The notes: a model not told the origin generated them from the sequence alone. A stretch of 64,000 nucleotides of DNA from Desulfopila sp. IMCC35008 (GCF_010646885.2 NZ_CP050700.1:4676501-4740500), one strand, 5' to 3'; shown: positions 19,301 to 29,800, numbered from the stretch's first letter. A program made the numbers and translations.

Positions 19301-22300
19301 GGCGTGGTCGGAATCGACTTCTCATCCATCCTCAAGGCTACGGTTACCGGCGAGGATTATGACAGCGATGAGGCGACCGATACCACAACCGCTGCCGATG
19401 GTTCCTTTGTCGTCAAGGTACAGGATGACGTGCCATTTATCGACATCGAACCGAAAGCCCAGGCTTCTGTCGTTGGCATGGTCGAGGAAGACGGGATGTC
19501 TGAAGCCACCGGTGATGCCGGAGATAAGTCTGAAGGCAACAAGCAGGCCGGCGACACCAACGCCGATGATGAAACTGGCGATGCCAAAACCGCCAACCTG
19601 CACACCCTCTTTACCGCAGATTACGCACCCATCGGAGCCGACGAGGAGGGCACCACTCCGGTGGTTACCACCTGGCTCGCTGATGACACTTCCGGCTTGA
19701 CGGATCTCTATTCCAAAGGGGAGCAAGTCAGCTACGATGTCAACGACGATGGTGATACGCTCACAGCCACTACCTCTAACGGCACCGTCTTCACCCTCAA
19801 GGTTGAGGAAGACGGGACCTGGTCCTTTGATCTCGACGACCAGCTTGACCATGTGGAAGATGGCAATACGGAAGGATACTTCCTCAAAACAAGCCCAACC
19901 GACACCACCGGCGTGGTCGGAATCGACTTCTCCTCCATCCTCAAGGCCACGGTTACCGGCGAGGATTTTGACAGCGATGAGGCTACCGATACAACCTCTG
20001 CAGCAAGCGGTTCTTTTATTGTCAAAATCCAAGATGACATTCCGGTACTCACCGGACAACCCATTAGCCACCAAGTGGAAGAAGAAGGTTTACACAACTT
20101 TGATCCTGGTTACGTTGGCCCAGGCGTTGAGGGATCAGAAGGTAATGAAGATGAAACTGGCGATACAGAGTTTGACGGTGATCCCAACCTGACATCAGCA
20201 ACGGGTTCACTTTCCACCATTGTCAGCTCAGGGGCTGATGAAGACTTAACCTATAGCTTTGTTGACGACGTCCAGACAGCACTTGCAGACGCCAACCCGG
20301 ATCTCACATCCCAAGAGGCGGCTGTAACTTACAGAGTTGACACAACCACCAACACCCTGATTGCAGAAGCTGATGGCCGAACAGTCTTCACACTGCAACT
20401 GGACGAGGATACCGGAGACTATGACTTTGAGCTTCTTGATCAACTCGATCATGATCCTCCAGCGCCAGGCACTGCAGTAGAAAATAGCCTGACTTTGAAC
20501 CTCGGCTCTGCAATAGAAGCAGAAGACGCAGACGGTGATACTGTGAACTTCGGTGATGTTCCAGTGGTTGGCGGTGATAATCAGGATGGCCTCACAATTG
20601 AAGTTGCCGATGACATTCCTGAAGCCGTAAGCCCTGTGCAGGTACCAAGCTCCATGAACCTGGTGCTGATCCTGGACAACTCAGGATCGATGTACGGCAA
20701 TGACATTAGCTTTAATGGCGGCACCGTCAGTCGGGCTGATGCCCTGAAAGCCTCGGTGACTGCACTGCTTACCAGTCTTGCGACTACAAGTGTTGCCGGC
20801 TCTACCTATCAAGTGCATCTGGTAGAATACAATACGGACTCCGCGGCCCTTGGCACCTTTACCATCACCGGTGGGGATGTTGGTTCCGCCCAGGCTGCAA
20901 TTGATTCTCTTGCCTTGATGACATCTCCTGGTGCCGGTGATCAATACACTAATTATGAAGCAGGCTATCAGCAGGCTTTGCAATGGATCAACAGTAGCGA
21001 TCCGCTGACCGACTCAGATGTAACCGGTAACCTGGTAAACGAGGTTCTGTTTATCTCCGACGGCGACCCGAACAGGTATAACGACCCGGATATGGATGAA
21101 CCAGGTGGACCTGTTGCCCAGACCTCAAATGCTACAACAGCACTTGGCGAGCTAACAGGCACAGACGGTTCCAACGAAATAGAGCAAATTGGCGACTGGG
21201 CTGATAACGTCCGAGCCATTGGCCTGAACGTCTCTGATGACGGAGTTGATAATAATAACGATCAGGACGACCGGCTTGACACTCTGGACCTCACCGGCGA
21301 TGCAGTAAACATCACCACCGGCGACCAGCTGTTGGCAATCCTGCCTGAGCTGCTTGAAGTCTCCGCTCCAATCATCTCTGCCACTGTAGAGGAAGATGAT
21401 CTCGATGAAAATGATGGAACCGATGACGACAACCGTACCGGCGACAACGAAGATGGTTCTTCAAATGCTGACGAGGCGATTGGCTCCACAGTCTCTACCG
21501 ATGCCAGCAACATAAGCAACTTGTTCATAGCAGGCGCGGATGAGATTTTAACTTTTGGCCTTTCTGCCTCTACGGTTGGACTGCCGAGTCTCTATTCTGG
21601 AAATAATCCGGTCAGCTATGAGGTGAACGGCAACGTACTGACTGCAAGTGCTGATGGGGAAACCATTTTCACTTTCGAGGTATTCGCCGACGGCTCATGG
21701 AAGTTTGATCTTGATGGCAGTCTCGACCATGTTGCCGGAGACGGCGAGAATTTTGAGCTGCGATCAGGCGTTGATGGCACTGAAGAGGTGAGCGGCATTG
21801 ACCTCTCAACCATTATTCTTGCAACTGATGCTGACAATGACCAAATACCTGCAGCAGAAGGCGCTTTCGTAATCTCTGTTCAGGATGACGTGCCGGTGAT
21901 AGGTAACCCGCAGGACAGCCTGCTCGGTAACGAACAGGGTAATAGCCTCACTGCCAGCCTCGATTTCGAGTCCGGTTCAGATGAACCTGTCACGGCCGAA
22001 CTCACCTTGACCGATGGTGCCCCTGTCATGACAACCGACGGCACCACCATGACCAGCAATGATGGGGATCTGGAGTGGCAGGATAACGGTGACGGCAGTT
22101 GGTCTGCAGTGACCTCCGGCGGAGACAGTGTTTTTACCGTGAGTATCGATGAAGACAATGGCACCTACTCTGTAGTTCAGGACGGCATTCTGGATGGTAC
22201 CGGCTCCAACACCACCATATCCTTCGGTGATGCGCTGAACGGCGGCAAGCAGCCTCAGGCACTGTTCGGCAACGGAGATGAAACCGATAATGGTGATGGC

Positions 22301-23542
22301 AGCACGACTTTCACCAACGGCCTGTTCCTCTATGCCTCTGGCTCCAATGATCTCGATGATGCTTTCGGGTGGAAGGACAATACCGACCCCACCCCGGATG
22401 TCGACACCTTCGGCACCAACCCACTGGACGTCAATTATTCGGCAGCCGGAATAGGTACTGGTACCGCCCAGAAGATTGCCGGAGAAGGGAGTGACGGCGG
22501 CACCAGAGATTCTGAAATACTGTCCCTGAAAATTGTCTCGCAGGCAACTGTCGAGGCTGATCGTTCCATAACCAACACAACCAGTCTGGCTGTCACCTCA
22601 GCCTCAATAGTCATGGACCATCTTGGCTATGAAGAAACGGCCTATTTCAGTCTCTGGCTGAACGGTAAACAGGTGAGTGATGAAATTGTTTTCCAGACAC
22701 TTCAGGATAACAATACTCCTGATGCAACCGATGCTATAGAGGTTGGCACTGCCGGCGGTAATGCCAGTGATGACGTGTCCTTTACCTTCGACGCCGCAAC
22801 GATGACGACATCAGGCTCGTTTGATGAAATACGCTTTGAAAGCGGCTCGGATCTTACCGACGACGCAGGTGAATACAGGGTCGTTTCGGTCGATATCGGC
22901 TCAAGCGTCGAGGGCCAAGATCAGACCGTAGTCATCCCGTTTGAGATCACCGATTCGGATGGTGACAGCGATCAGAGCGACTTTTCCATCACCTTTGACG
23001 GCCAGGGCGATCTGGACGCTGAAGAAGCTGATGCTGCTGACGGTGACGTTTCCACCAGCGGCATGGTCATCTCCGGTTCCAATGATGGTGACGTCATCTC
23101 CGGCACGGATTATGATGATACCATTTATGGTAATGATGGATCTGATATCATCGAGGGCGGAGGTGGAAATGACATCCTTGTCGGTGGTGACGGCAATGAT
23201 ATCATTTTTGGTGACGCGGGAGAGGACACCCTGGAAGGTGGCACTGGTGAAGACCAGCTCATTGGTGGTGACGGCAGTGACCAACTTGACGGTGGCGCAG
23301 ATGACGACATCCTGATAGGGGATATGGTGGATTTCACCGATCTTGCCGATAGTGACATCATTGAGGACAATGATGAGGACATCATTATCGGTGGTGCAGA
23401 TACTGATACTGCGGGAGACATCGGATTGAACGACGAGGTCGACGATGGTAATAATGACAACGTCGGGGATCCTTCTACCGGTACTGTCGAGGTTGTCGAA
23501 GAAGATATAGACACCCTGATTCCTCCCCCGGATGCTGTATGA
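13379..23542 (+). CDS. Giant LapA-like type I-secreted adhesin with VWA and RTX domains (adhesin 1)
   Basis: A 3387-residue acidic cell-surface adhesin. Residues 1-160 form a LapA-type retention module (SATIVYGQV, DGMISIVFGD), which plugs the outer-membrane pore, with a LapG-type di-alanine site P120-A121-A122-G123. A proline-rich linker follows near residue 200. The middle consists of about 11 T1SS-143-like repeats of roughly 200 residues (VEEDGMS...LTDLYS...FDLDDQLDH), six of them nearly identical. A von Willebrand factor A domain at about 2424-2640 has a MIDAS motif (LDNSGS). RTX nonapeptide repeats (GGxGNDxx) at about 3228-3318 bind Ca2+, and the C-terminus DIDTLIPPPDAV is shared with adhesin 2. 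There is no Sec signal, as expected for type I secretion; the exporter genes lie downstream. Confidence 0.93.
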   Translation: MATTDNTQSTPTQQVGSATIVYGQVQAQAADGTVRVIEQDSPIFLNDRIITGADGMISIVFGDAANTQIDIGRMSNTLIDDDIFPGEIPSDISEVATEIEEIQEALLTGEFDPTQDLEAPAAGPTAAVASDGGGISAARFDLTAQEVTPESGAETRGIERDFLDPEPPVLEEEPTAPEPVIATFTAEPAPEPVDEPIIPPPPPPPTPFTPTPIIRVVEEEAMNNNFLFGNESDWPLGPGGWASGTYPPSFYSNGNPDEIDAPDTSSPDNPEDSFQPDSAIITNADGGSLVGALTDGPATFSLVDTSNLPTLYSQDQQVQYYLGTTPDGTFILAYVPSFGPAAFAADAQQESDVEQFWRPVFSLEVTPDGDYRYIQYDQLDHTPLTTDPPQSDENIELRSDSGAIGSIDFSGSLQAVQGGTTITFADGLFGFIVVDDVPELSDETVSGKVEEDDMTIPPNLSQGFDEDGSVFNDSVNGNLQSLVNVGADEYPIYFDDSPEFPEGLGFLSPSGARFELLNETSGLDSLNLKSQGDTIEYNVVGNTLTASADGREVFTLQVFENGNYNFRLNDQIDHDPGHGENSFSIEFAPLLRAWDFDNDFVDLESGFQITIEDDVPAAVLRPQSVLSLVKEDGLSRQTIEDPDDNSEGNRESGETTTDDEASDTSPTTTGSITDLFVGSDEFENGTFQFGVSADTSKLTDLYSHGEKVIYDVSADGTTLTATTSFGTVFTLTVNEDGTWSFDLDDQLDHIEDGNTEGFNLKTSPTDTTGVNGIDLSSVLMVTDYDQDTATGAATGSFVIRVQDDIPDVKITPAVEAKVVGMVEEDGMSEATGDAGDKSEGNKQAGDTNADDETGDTKTANLHTLFTADYAPIGADEEGTTPVVTTWLADDTSGLTDLYSQGEKVSYDVNDDGDTLTATTSNGTVFTLKVEEDGTWSFDLDDQLDHVEDGDTEGYYLKTSPTDTTGVEGIDFSSILKATVTGEDYDSDEATDTTMAADGSFVVKVQDDVPFIDIEPKAQASVVGMVEEDGMSEATGDAGDKSEGNKQAGDTNADDETGDAKTANLHTLFTADYAPIGADEEGTTPVVTTWLADDTSGLTDLYSQGEKVSYDVNDDGDTLTATTSNGTVFTLKVEEDGTWSFDLDDQLDHVEDGDTEGYFLKTSPTDTTGVVGIDFSSILKATVTGEDFDSDEATDTTTAVDGSFVVKVQDDVPFIDIEPKAQASVVGMVEEDGMSEATGDAGDKSEGNKQAGDTNADDETGDAKTANLHTLFTADYAPIGADEEGTTPVVTTWLADDTSGLTDLYSKGEQVSYDVNDEGDTLTATTSNGTVFTLKVEEDGTWSFDLDDQLDHVEDGDTEGYFLKTSPTDTTGVVGIDFSSILKATVTGEDYDSDEATDTTTAADGSFVVKVQDDVPFIDIEPKAQASVVGMVEEDGMSEATGDAGDKSEGNKQAGDTNADDETGDAKTANLHTLFTADYAPIGADEEGTTPVVTTWLADDTSGLTDLYSKGEQVSYDVNDDGDTLTATTSNGTVFTLKVEEDGTWSFDLDDQLDHVEDGNTEGYYLKTSPTDTTGVEGIDFSSILQGTVTGEDFDSDAATDTTTAADGSFVVKVQDDVPEVTIDSIYRVFGSVQEDGMSISSGDDGDKSEGNKEPGDTNSRDEVSAPTGTLTGLFTTNYNPIGADEPGDALNVTTWLADDTSGLTDLYSRGEKLQYDVNDDGDTLTASTSYGTVFTFVVNQDGSLSFDLDDQLDHVEDGNTEGFQLKTSPDDTTGVNGIDLAPIIRATVTGEDYDGDEATATASLDLFLINIQDDTPDIQINPNTQVKIIGMVEEDGMSEATGDAGDKSEGNKQAGDTNADDETGDAKTANLHTLFTADYAPIGADEEGTTPVVTTWLADDTSGLTDLYSKGEQVSYDVNDEGDTLTATTSNGTVFTLKVEEDGTWSFDLDDQLDHVEDGDTEGYFLKTSPTDTTGVVGIDFSSILKATVTGEDYDSDEATDTTTAADGSFVVKVQDDVPFIDIEPKAQASVVGMVEEDGMSEATGDAGDKSEGNKQAGDTNADDETGDAKTANLHTLFTADYAPIGADEEGTTPVVTTWLADDTSGLTDLYSKGEQVSYDVNDDGDTLTATTSNGTVFTLKVEEDGTWSFDLDDQLDHVEDGNTEGYFLKTSPTDTTGVVGIDFSSILKATVTGEDFDSDEATDTTSAASGSFIVKIQDDIPVLTGQPISHQVEEEGLHNFDPGYVGPGVEGSEGNEDETGDTEFDGDPNLTSATGSLSTIVSSGADEDLTYSFVDDVQTALADANPDLTSQEAAVTYRVDTTTNTLIAEADGRTVFTLQLDEDTGDYDFELLDQLDHDPPAPGTAVENSLTLNLGSAIEAEDADGDTVNFGDVPVVGGDNQDGLTIEVADDIPEAVSPVQVPSSMNLVLILDNSGSMYGNDISFNGGTVSRADALKASVTALLTSLATTSVAGSTYQVHLVEYNTDSAALGTFTITGGDVGSAQAAIDSLALMTSPGAGDQYTNYEAGYQQALQWINSSDPLTDSDVTGNLVNEVLFISDGDPNRYNDPDMDEPGGPVAQTSNATTALGELTGTDGSNEIEQIGDWADNVRAIGLNVSDDGVDNNNDQDDRLDTLDLTGDAVNITTGDQLLAILPELLEVSAPIISATVEEDDLDENDGTDDDNRTGDNEDGSSNADEAIGSTVSTDASNISNLFIAGADEILTFGLSASTVGLPSLYSGNNPVSYEVNGNVLTASADGETIFTFEVFADGSWKFDLDGSLDHVAGDGENFELRSGVDGTEEVSGIDLSTIILATDADNDQIPAAEGAFVISVQDDVPVIGNPQDSLLGNEQGNSLTASLDFESGSDEPVTAELTLTDGAPVMTTDGTTMTSNDGDLEWQDNGDGSWSAVTSGGDSVFTVSIDEDNGTYSVVQDGILDGTGSNTTISFGDALNGGKQPQALFGNGDETDNGDGSTTFTNGLFLYASGSNDLDDAFGWKDNTDPTPDVDTFGTNPLDVNYSAAGIGTGTAQKIAGEGSDGGTRDSEILSLKIVSQATVEADRSITNTTSLAVTSASIVMDHLGYEETAYFSLWLNGKQVSDEIVFQTLQDNNTPDATDAIEVGTAGGNASDDVSFTFDAATMTTSGSFDEIRFESGSDLTDDAGEYRVVSVDIGSSVEGQDQTVVIPFEITDSDGDSDQSDFSITFDGQGDLDAEEADAADGDVSTSGMVISGSNDGDVISGTDYDDTIYGNDGSDIIEGGGGNDILVGGDGNDIIFGDAGEDTLEGGTGEDQLIGGDGSDQLDGGADDDILIGDMVDFTDLADSDIIEDNDEDIIIGGADTDTAGDIGLNDEVDDGNNDNVGDPSTGTVEVVEEDIDTLIPPPDAV
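13736..13747 (+). other. LapG-type cleavage site codons in adhesin 1 (PAAG)
   Basis: Encodes Pro120-Ala121-Ala122-Gly123, matching the (T/A/P)AAG di-alanine motif cut by LapG proteases in LapA retention modules. It is followed by a second di-alanine (TAAV, residues 125-128) that fits less well. Confidence 0.7.
15839..18268 (+). repeat. Tandem 609-bp repeats R1-R4 in adhesin 1
   Basis: Four head-to-tail units of exactly 609 bp (203 codons) start at 15839, 16448, 17057 and 17666, measured from the ATG of the GMVEEDGMS motif. The units are nearly identical at DNA level; differences are scattered (for example GATACCAAAACC in R1 versus GATGCCAAAACC in R2-R4). A more divergent 600-bp unit (R5, 18269-18868) follows. 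Such arrays can expand or contract by recombination and are prone to assembly collapse. Confidence 0.95.
18869..20071 (+). repeat. 609-bp repeats R6-R7 in adhesin 1, block copy of R3-R4
   Basis: Two further near-identical units start at 18869 and 19478 after the divergent R5. R6 shares with R3 diagnostic variants absent from the other units (AACGACGAGGGT, GAAGATGGTACC, CATGTCGAGGATGGC), and R7 shares AACGACGATGGT and GAAGATGGCAAT with R4, so the pair looks like a copied two-unit block. The end of R7 resembles R2 instead, suggesting mosaic gene conversion. Confidence 0.85.
23062..23334 (+). repeat. RTX calcium-binding nonapeptide repeats, adhesin 1
   Basis: Encodes consecutive GGxGxDxxx units (for example DGSDIIEGGGGNDILVGGDG), forming the Ca2+-binding parallel beta-roll that folds outside the cell and precedes the C-terminal type I secretion signal. 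Confidence 0.9.
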
Positions 23543-23597
23543 TGCGTTAACGGACAGAGCAAAAAAGAATCTTCGCTTTGTCCATCTTTATCCTTTA

Positions 23598-23636
23598 AAA
23601 AAAGCCGGCCCATTCTGTGCCGGCTTTCTTTTCCTT
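23598..23636 (+). terminator. Rho-independent terminator after adhesin 1
   Basis: AAAGCCGGC / GCCGGCTTT arms with a 9-nt loop are followed by CTTTTCC. It implies that the two adhesin genes are transcribed separately. Confidence 0.88.
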
Positions 23637-23727
23637 TTCTTCACGCCAACTCCTTAAAACATCCATACACTGCCACTTTGAATATTAAACACATAGTGGT
23701 ACCTCTGTACAATAGGCCTTCTTTATG

Positions 23728-23745
23728 TTAGAGGATATACTCTAA
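23728..23745 (+). promoter_or_regulatory. Short palindrome upstream of adhesin 2
   Basis: TTAGAG-GATATA-CTCTAA is a perfect 6-bp inverted repeat about 70 bp upstream of the adhesin 2 start, in the likely promoter region. It could be an operator or overlap a -10 element (TATACT). Function not known. Confidence 0.3.
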
Positions 23746-23813
23746 AATAACATGAAGTTGTGTTCGCACGCAGGCACACATTCACCGACAGCTCAACCAA
23801 GGGGGGGGAAACC

Positions 23814-26800
23814 ATGGTCGCTACTCAAGTGAACAGCCAAGGCAGCGCAGTCCAACCTATCGGAACCGCTATGATAGTGTATGGAACTGTCAAAGCTGAA
23901 TCAGTGCAGGGCATTACCCGCACCCTGCAGCCCAACAGTCCTATTTTTCCAAATGACCGGATAACCACCGGTAGCGACGGCATGATCTCCATCGTCTTTG
24001 GGGATGCAGCCAGGACCCAGCTCGATCTGGGCAGGATGTCCGACATGACCATCGACGAGGACGTCTTCCCGGGAGATATGCCGGTAGATATCGCTGAGGC
24101 TGCCATGGAGGTGGAACAGATCCAGCAAGCCTTGCTTGAAGGTGAGTTCGATCCTACCCAGGACCTGGAAGCCACGGCTGCGGGTCCTGCTGCTGGTGCA
24201 GCAAGTGACGGTGGCGGCATCTCGTCGGTTCGATTTTTCCTGACAGCTGAAGAGGTCACTCCTGAATCAGGAGCCGAAACCATTGGCATCGGCTACAACT
24301 TCCTTGATCCAGACCCACCTGTTCTGGACCTAGAACCCACACCGATTATAACTGCGTTTGCAGCCCCGCCAGCAGAACCGACACCAGATATTCCGGAGCT
24401 AATACCTCCGCCTCCGCCTCCCCCGCCTCCAGTTGTCACCCTTGATATAAACAGGGTTGTCGAGGAAGAGGCCATGGATGAAGGAGTACAGTATTTCGCA
24501 ACAATTTTTGAAATTGAGGGAACCGGCGAATCAACCGTCGACGAATGGTTTTTTACTGTGGAGGGTGGCAGCAAACCTGTTTCGTTTAACATTTTGACAG
24601 AGCACAGCTTCCCATGGCAGTCAGAATGGCAGGATCTGAACAGTGACCATCTTGATGGTGATCCGGGGCAGGAAAATCTCAACAGCTTCCTCACCCTCTG
24701 GAAAGATGACGGTTCCGGGAGCTTCACTATCCCTGTGAATGTCAGCTTCGGCTCGAACCCATACGGTCCTGGGGGGATAGACACCTCTACATCATGGGCC
24801 GATCCCGCTTTTGGGGATGTGCTGGACCCTGGTGAGTATGTGCTGAAAATAGCTGATCAGTATTGGGATGGTTCCTATGACACCGGACCATATCAAATTC
24901 GCATTACAGGAGAGATCACAATCACCCAGATTCCAGACGGCGGCTATATTACAAGCATGCCCGATCAATACAATTCCGGAACTATTCCATCTGTATCTGA
25001 TGGAAACCCCGATCAGGACGATATCATATCTGATGATCTGCAACCTGATTCTGCCGTAGTCTCCGGAAACCTCAATGACGGCCTGACGGGTGCTACCGGT
25101 ACCTGGTCTATCACCATGGCCGGAGCCTTACCGAACCTGGTATCCCAGGGGACACCAATCGTATATTTCCCCAACAGCACAAATCCGAACATGATCGAAG
25201 CCCGGGCATATGATTATGGCATGACTGACGGGGGAGAATCCGGGTATCGTGTTGTATTCACATTTGAAGTGGTTGCAAGCGGTGACTACACCTTTACCCT
25301 GTACGATCAACTGGACAATGTTTCTCCTGGATATGTCGGCCCAGGAGGAACAATATTAACTGAGAAGGATCCGGATGCACCACTTGCCGAAGAAAACCTG
25401 GAAATGGTCATCTATAACGGAGATGACCCGCCAACTTCCTGGGTAAATACGATCGATTTTTCCCAGAACCTTCTTCTCAATGGCGCCCAACTCTTCCCAC
25501 CGGGATCTTTTACCATCCAGTCTATTGATGATATCCCTGTTGCAACGAATAACTGTGGTGGTATATGGGGGAAAGTCGAAGAAGATGGCATGCAGATGGG
25601 ACAATCAGATGAAGGTAATCAGTATTGGGATCCAGACACCTCTCCTCCGTTAGTCTCTGATCCCGACCTTTCCACTGGTGCTAAGAGTCCATGGGATGAC
25701 AATTCTGAAGATGAGATATGGGATGGCAATTCCATAGCTTCATTATTTAAAGTGGGTGCCGATGAGTTTAACCAACAGCGCGAACAGGCACCTGCTGAAG
25801 CAGAATACGGGATTAGTTCCGATCCCGACCTTCTTGAGGAACTCCCCCAACTCTGGTCACAAGGTGAACAGGTCGAATATAAAGTCGTAGGCAATACCCT
25901 TGTCGCTTATGTGCCCGGTGAAGAACCGGAGCCTGCTGAGGGGGGACTGGAAACGGTTTCTCAGGAAATCGTCAATGGAACAGAAGATCGTGTTGTCTTC
26001 ACCCTGACAGTTCATACTGACGGGAGTTGGTATTTTGACCTTGACGACCAGTTGGACCATGTTGATCAGACATGGGCGGCCGCCTGGGAAAACAAAATGT
26101 TGCGTGTAGGAGACAACGCCGAGGAAACAATAGGAATCTCAGGACTGGATTTTTCTTCAATCCTTACCGCCACAGACTTTGATGGAGATACCATCGTCGG
26201 TGCAGTTCCAGGCAAGTTTGTCCTGGTAATTGAAGACGATATTCCAAAAGTCTGCGATCCGCGTTGTCTAGAAGTTTCTGAATCGGCACTTGAAGAAATC
26301 GATGTGGCTACCGGTGATGATACAGGGACCGGAGATGCTCCGCTAATCGGGCCAGTCCTCACAGGAAACTTTCTTACTGATGGCAATATCATAGCGGGCT
26401 CGGATGAATTTGCTAACGGCCTCGTCGAGATATCGGTCAACGGCGAGTCTCTACTCCTCGGCACAACTACACCCGGCTCCATCACTGTATACGGGGATCT
26501 CAGCGGTGCCGGAGATCATATATCAGGCAAAGCGGGCCAGCTTACCATAAGCTCCGATGGGAGTTGGGAATACAGACTTATCGATAATACTACCGAACAT
26601 GATGATACGATTATCGGTAGTGATGGTGATGGCGACAGGGGATACGCGGATACCAAGTTGGACTCCTTCAACATATGGGTCACAGACTACGATGGTGACT
26701 CCGTAAAACTCGACTTCGACGTGAAGGTCCTTGATGACGGACCCAAAATTGAAATCGGGGAAGTTCGACCTCTTTCAGGTGAGGTTCAGGAAGATGCGCT

Positions 26801-29800
26801 GGGAAACACCACAGCCAACCCGGCGAATAATAATGATCCTGACAGTTCAACAGGAAACCTTGACGATGACGATCCGCCAGGAACCAGCCAGGAAACCGAC
26901 ACTACAACTATCAATCTTGGCAGCCTTGTTCCCGCAAGTGCCGTGGATTACGGTGCCGACGGTTTTGGCAGCTCACAGTTCAGCATTGTTGGAATTGACG
27001 AAAGTAGCCCGTACCTTTCCACACACACTTCAAGTCATATGCAGATCTGGTATTTCAAGGTGGGAAATACAATTGAAGCAAGAACATCGGGTACCCCTGG
27101 TGATCCAGATCCTTCAGGTAACTTAATTTTCACGGCTGAGCTTTCGACAACCTCAGGTGAGGTAACGTTCAACCTCAATGACCAGATGGATCATAGCCCA
27201 AACCTTAATCCTGCCGATCGGGACGAGGCAACATTAACCATAGATGACCTGGGACAGTTCATTGAATATGAAGTTACCGACGGTGATGGTGACAAGGCAT
27301 CGGTTAATTTTGAAGGACTGCTGAATATTTATGTCGAAAATGATGTTCCTGAAGTTATTGAAACAGCCCAGTACTTTTACGTTTCAGAATACGCCGGATA
27401 CAACAACACCATTGGCACATATGTGCTGGATGACGACGGCAACCCGGAATTTGTCAAACTCATACTCCCTCAAACCAATGCAGTAGCTAACTGGGCACAG
27501 GCAGGTACCGGAGATCTTGACAATCCCGGACCGGTAAACCCCTATTCGTTTGATCTGAGCGGTGAAGCTAATAGCGGACCTTACCACTACACCCCGGGAG
27601 TCGATCTGGGTTCGTATGAGGGAGGAACCAAAATTTTCATAGTCGCCAATGGAGGCCACAGTCTTGATGGAGAATCAGAACTCAGGTTTGATGACGGAGT
27701 ACTCCAATCATTGGTAAACGGAACTTGGGTCGACGTAACTACCTTGACAAATGTTCAGGGAGTCTACCTCATGGATGCTGAGTTCGATTCTCCTGCTCCC
27801 GACTATTGGGGCCGAGGGCCCGCCCCCGATGACCTCAACCACTTTACCGACCAGTGGGCGGTAACCTTTGGCCCAGGACCATATGCAGGCGAGTTTATCA
27901 ATGAAGTACCGGAATATGGTGGAGAGGTAAGAATAGAGGACCTGAATTTCGGCGATCACGATTTCGACGACACGGTCTTACGTATTGAGAAAGGCCCGGT
28001 TGTCAGTGAATCTCACCTTGACACCACCACCTCGAACCCTGAGGATGGAGGAACGAAAAAAGATCCTTATTCCACTACGGTGGTAAACGGCAACTTCTTT
28101 GCCGCATCCCTGGCCGGAATCCAGTTCATGACCGGAGCAGATGAACCCTTGACTCTCAATATCAGCAGTCAGGGGATATTCACTCCTGAGGAGTTCGTTG
28201 ACATAAATGATCCTAATGACACCAATGTTGAAATTGATATCATTAATGGAGGCCTCAAAGGTAGTTCCCAGCTTATTAACAGTGACGCGGGTACCCTTGA
28301 AATATGGGAGAACGGAGACTGGCAATACACTCTCATCGACAATACCCTCATCCATCCGGATAATGACAAGGGCAGTGTAGATAAACATGATGGTGACTAT
28401 GATCGGTACGCCGCAGACCAAGTGCAGGATGTCTTTGCAATAACGGCAACGGACAAGGACGGAGACTTTGTAGATACGGACTTTATCGTCAACATTAACG
28501 ACGATGGTCCGCAAATAGGAACTCCTCAGGACTCGGTGATGGCAAGTACCTATCTCATCGAGCCGATACCTCAAGGGGTACCGACTTTGGCAGTCGCAGC
28601 CCATAATGATGCCCTCGTGCCTATCAATGAGCTTACAGCGGATCTTTCCGTCGACTACGGCGCAGATGGACCGGGCGGTATTGAGCTAAATCTGGTGGAA
28701 GGCGCTAAGGTCATGGCCAAGGTCGACGGTGACATGCAGCAAATCCATGTTCTGCAGGATGGAGCACTCATCTGGCACCAGGAGAGTGCTGACACATGGT
28801 CGGCAGTAACCGATTGGGGAGCCAAGGCATTCACCGTGAGTGTCAATGAAGCCAATGGAACCTATTCCGTCCAACTATTTCTGGAACTCGAAGGAACAGG
28901 CGGAACAACCATCATCAATTTCGGAGATAACCTGAACGGAGGAAACCCGGATCTCGCTGTATTCGGTGATGGTGATGAAATAGCTACAACCGCGACCACC
29001 GTCACCTATGGCAACAGTATATTCCTTTTGGCGCAAGGCTCGCAGGATCTCGCAGGCGATTTTGGTGGAGATGCCACCCCATACAGTGGAACGGATACCT
29101 TCGGTACTGACTCCGACAAGGATACAACTATCAACTACTCTAACCAGGGAATCGGTGTCGGCGGAGGTGCAAAAATCGATGATATCGGTGATGAGGCAGG
29201 TCGTCCTTCAGAAATCCTTTCGCTTAAATTCCTCTCTCAAGTTGAGGTCGAAACAGGCCACAAAGGGGATTACGTCACAGGAACAACCATGGCCATCACT
29301 TCCGCCACGGTTCTCCTGGATCACATCGGATATGACGATACGGCATACTTCTCTCTCTGGAAAAGTGGTGTTCAGGTATCCGGTGAGCTTTCCTACTCGC
29401 CGACAACCACTGAGGCCAAAACGGGTGGAGGCAGTTCGTCCATCGACCTTGCTGTAACATTCTCCTCAGATGATGTTGTGGCCGATGCATCAAACCCCAA
29501 TCTGGAATTTGATGAGATTCGCTTTGAGACCGGCAGTAATTATCGTGTAGTTGCCGTTGAAATCAATGAAGATGTCGACGGATTCGACCAGACCATAATT
29601 ATTCCGTTTGAGGTTACAGACGGCGACGGGGATACTGTCGAAGACACTTTCAGCATTACTTTTGACGGTACCGGAGCTATCGACGCAAAGGAAGCGGATA
29701 TGGCGGATGGCGACCTCTCCACAGAGGGCATGGTCATCTCCGGCAGCAGTGATTCGGATATCATTATTGGGACGGATTACGATGACACCGTCAATGGCGG

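Noticed and set aside
15839..20071. Possible CRISPR-like periodicity
   Set aside because: The units are 609 bp long, coding and contiguous without short repeats or unique spacers.
13453..23613. Many frames in the other five phases of adhesin 1, several of them repeated with the same sequence
   Set aside because: They are shadows generated by the 609-bp repeat array; the copies are similar only because the DNA repeats.
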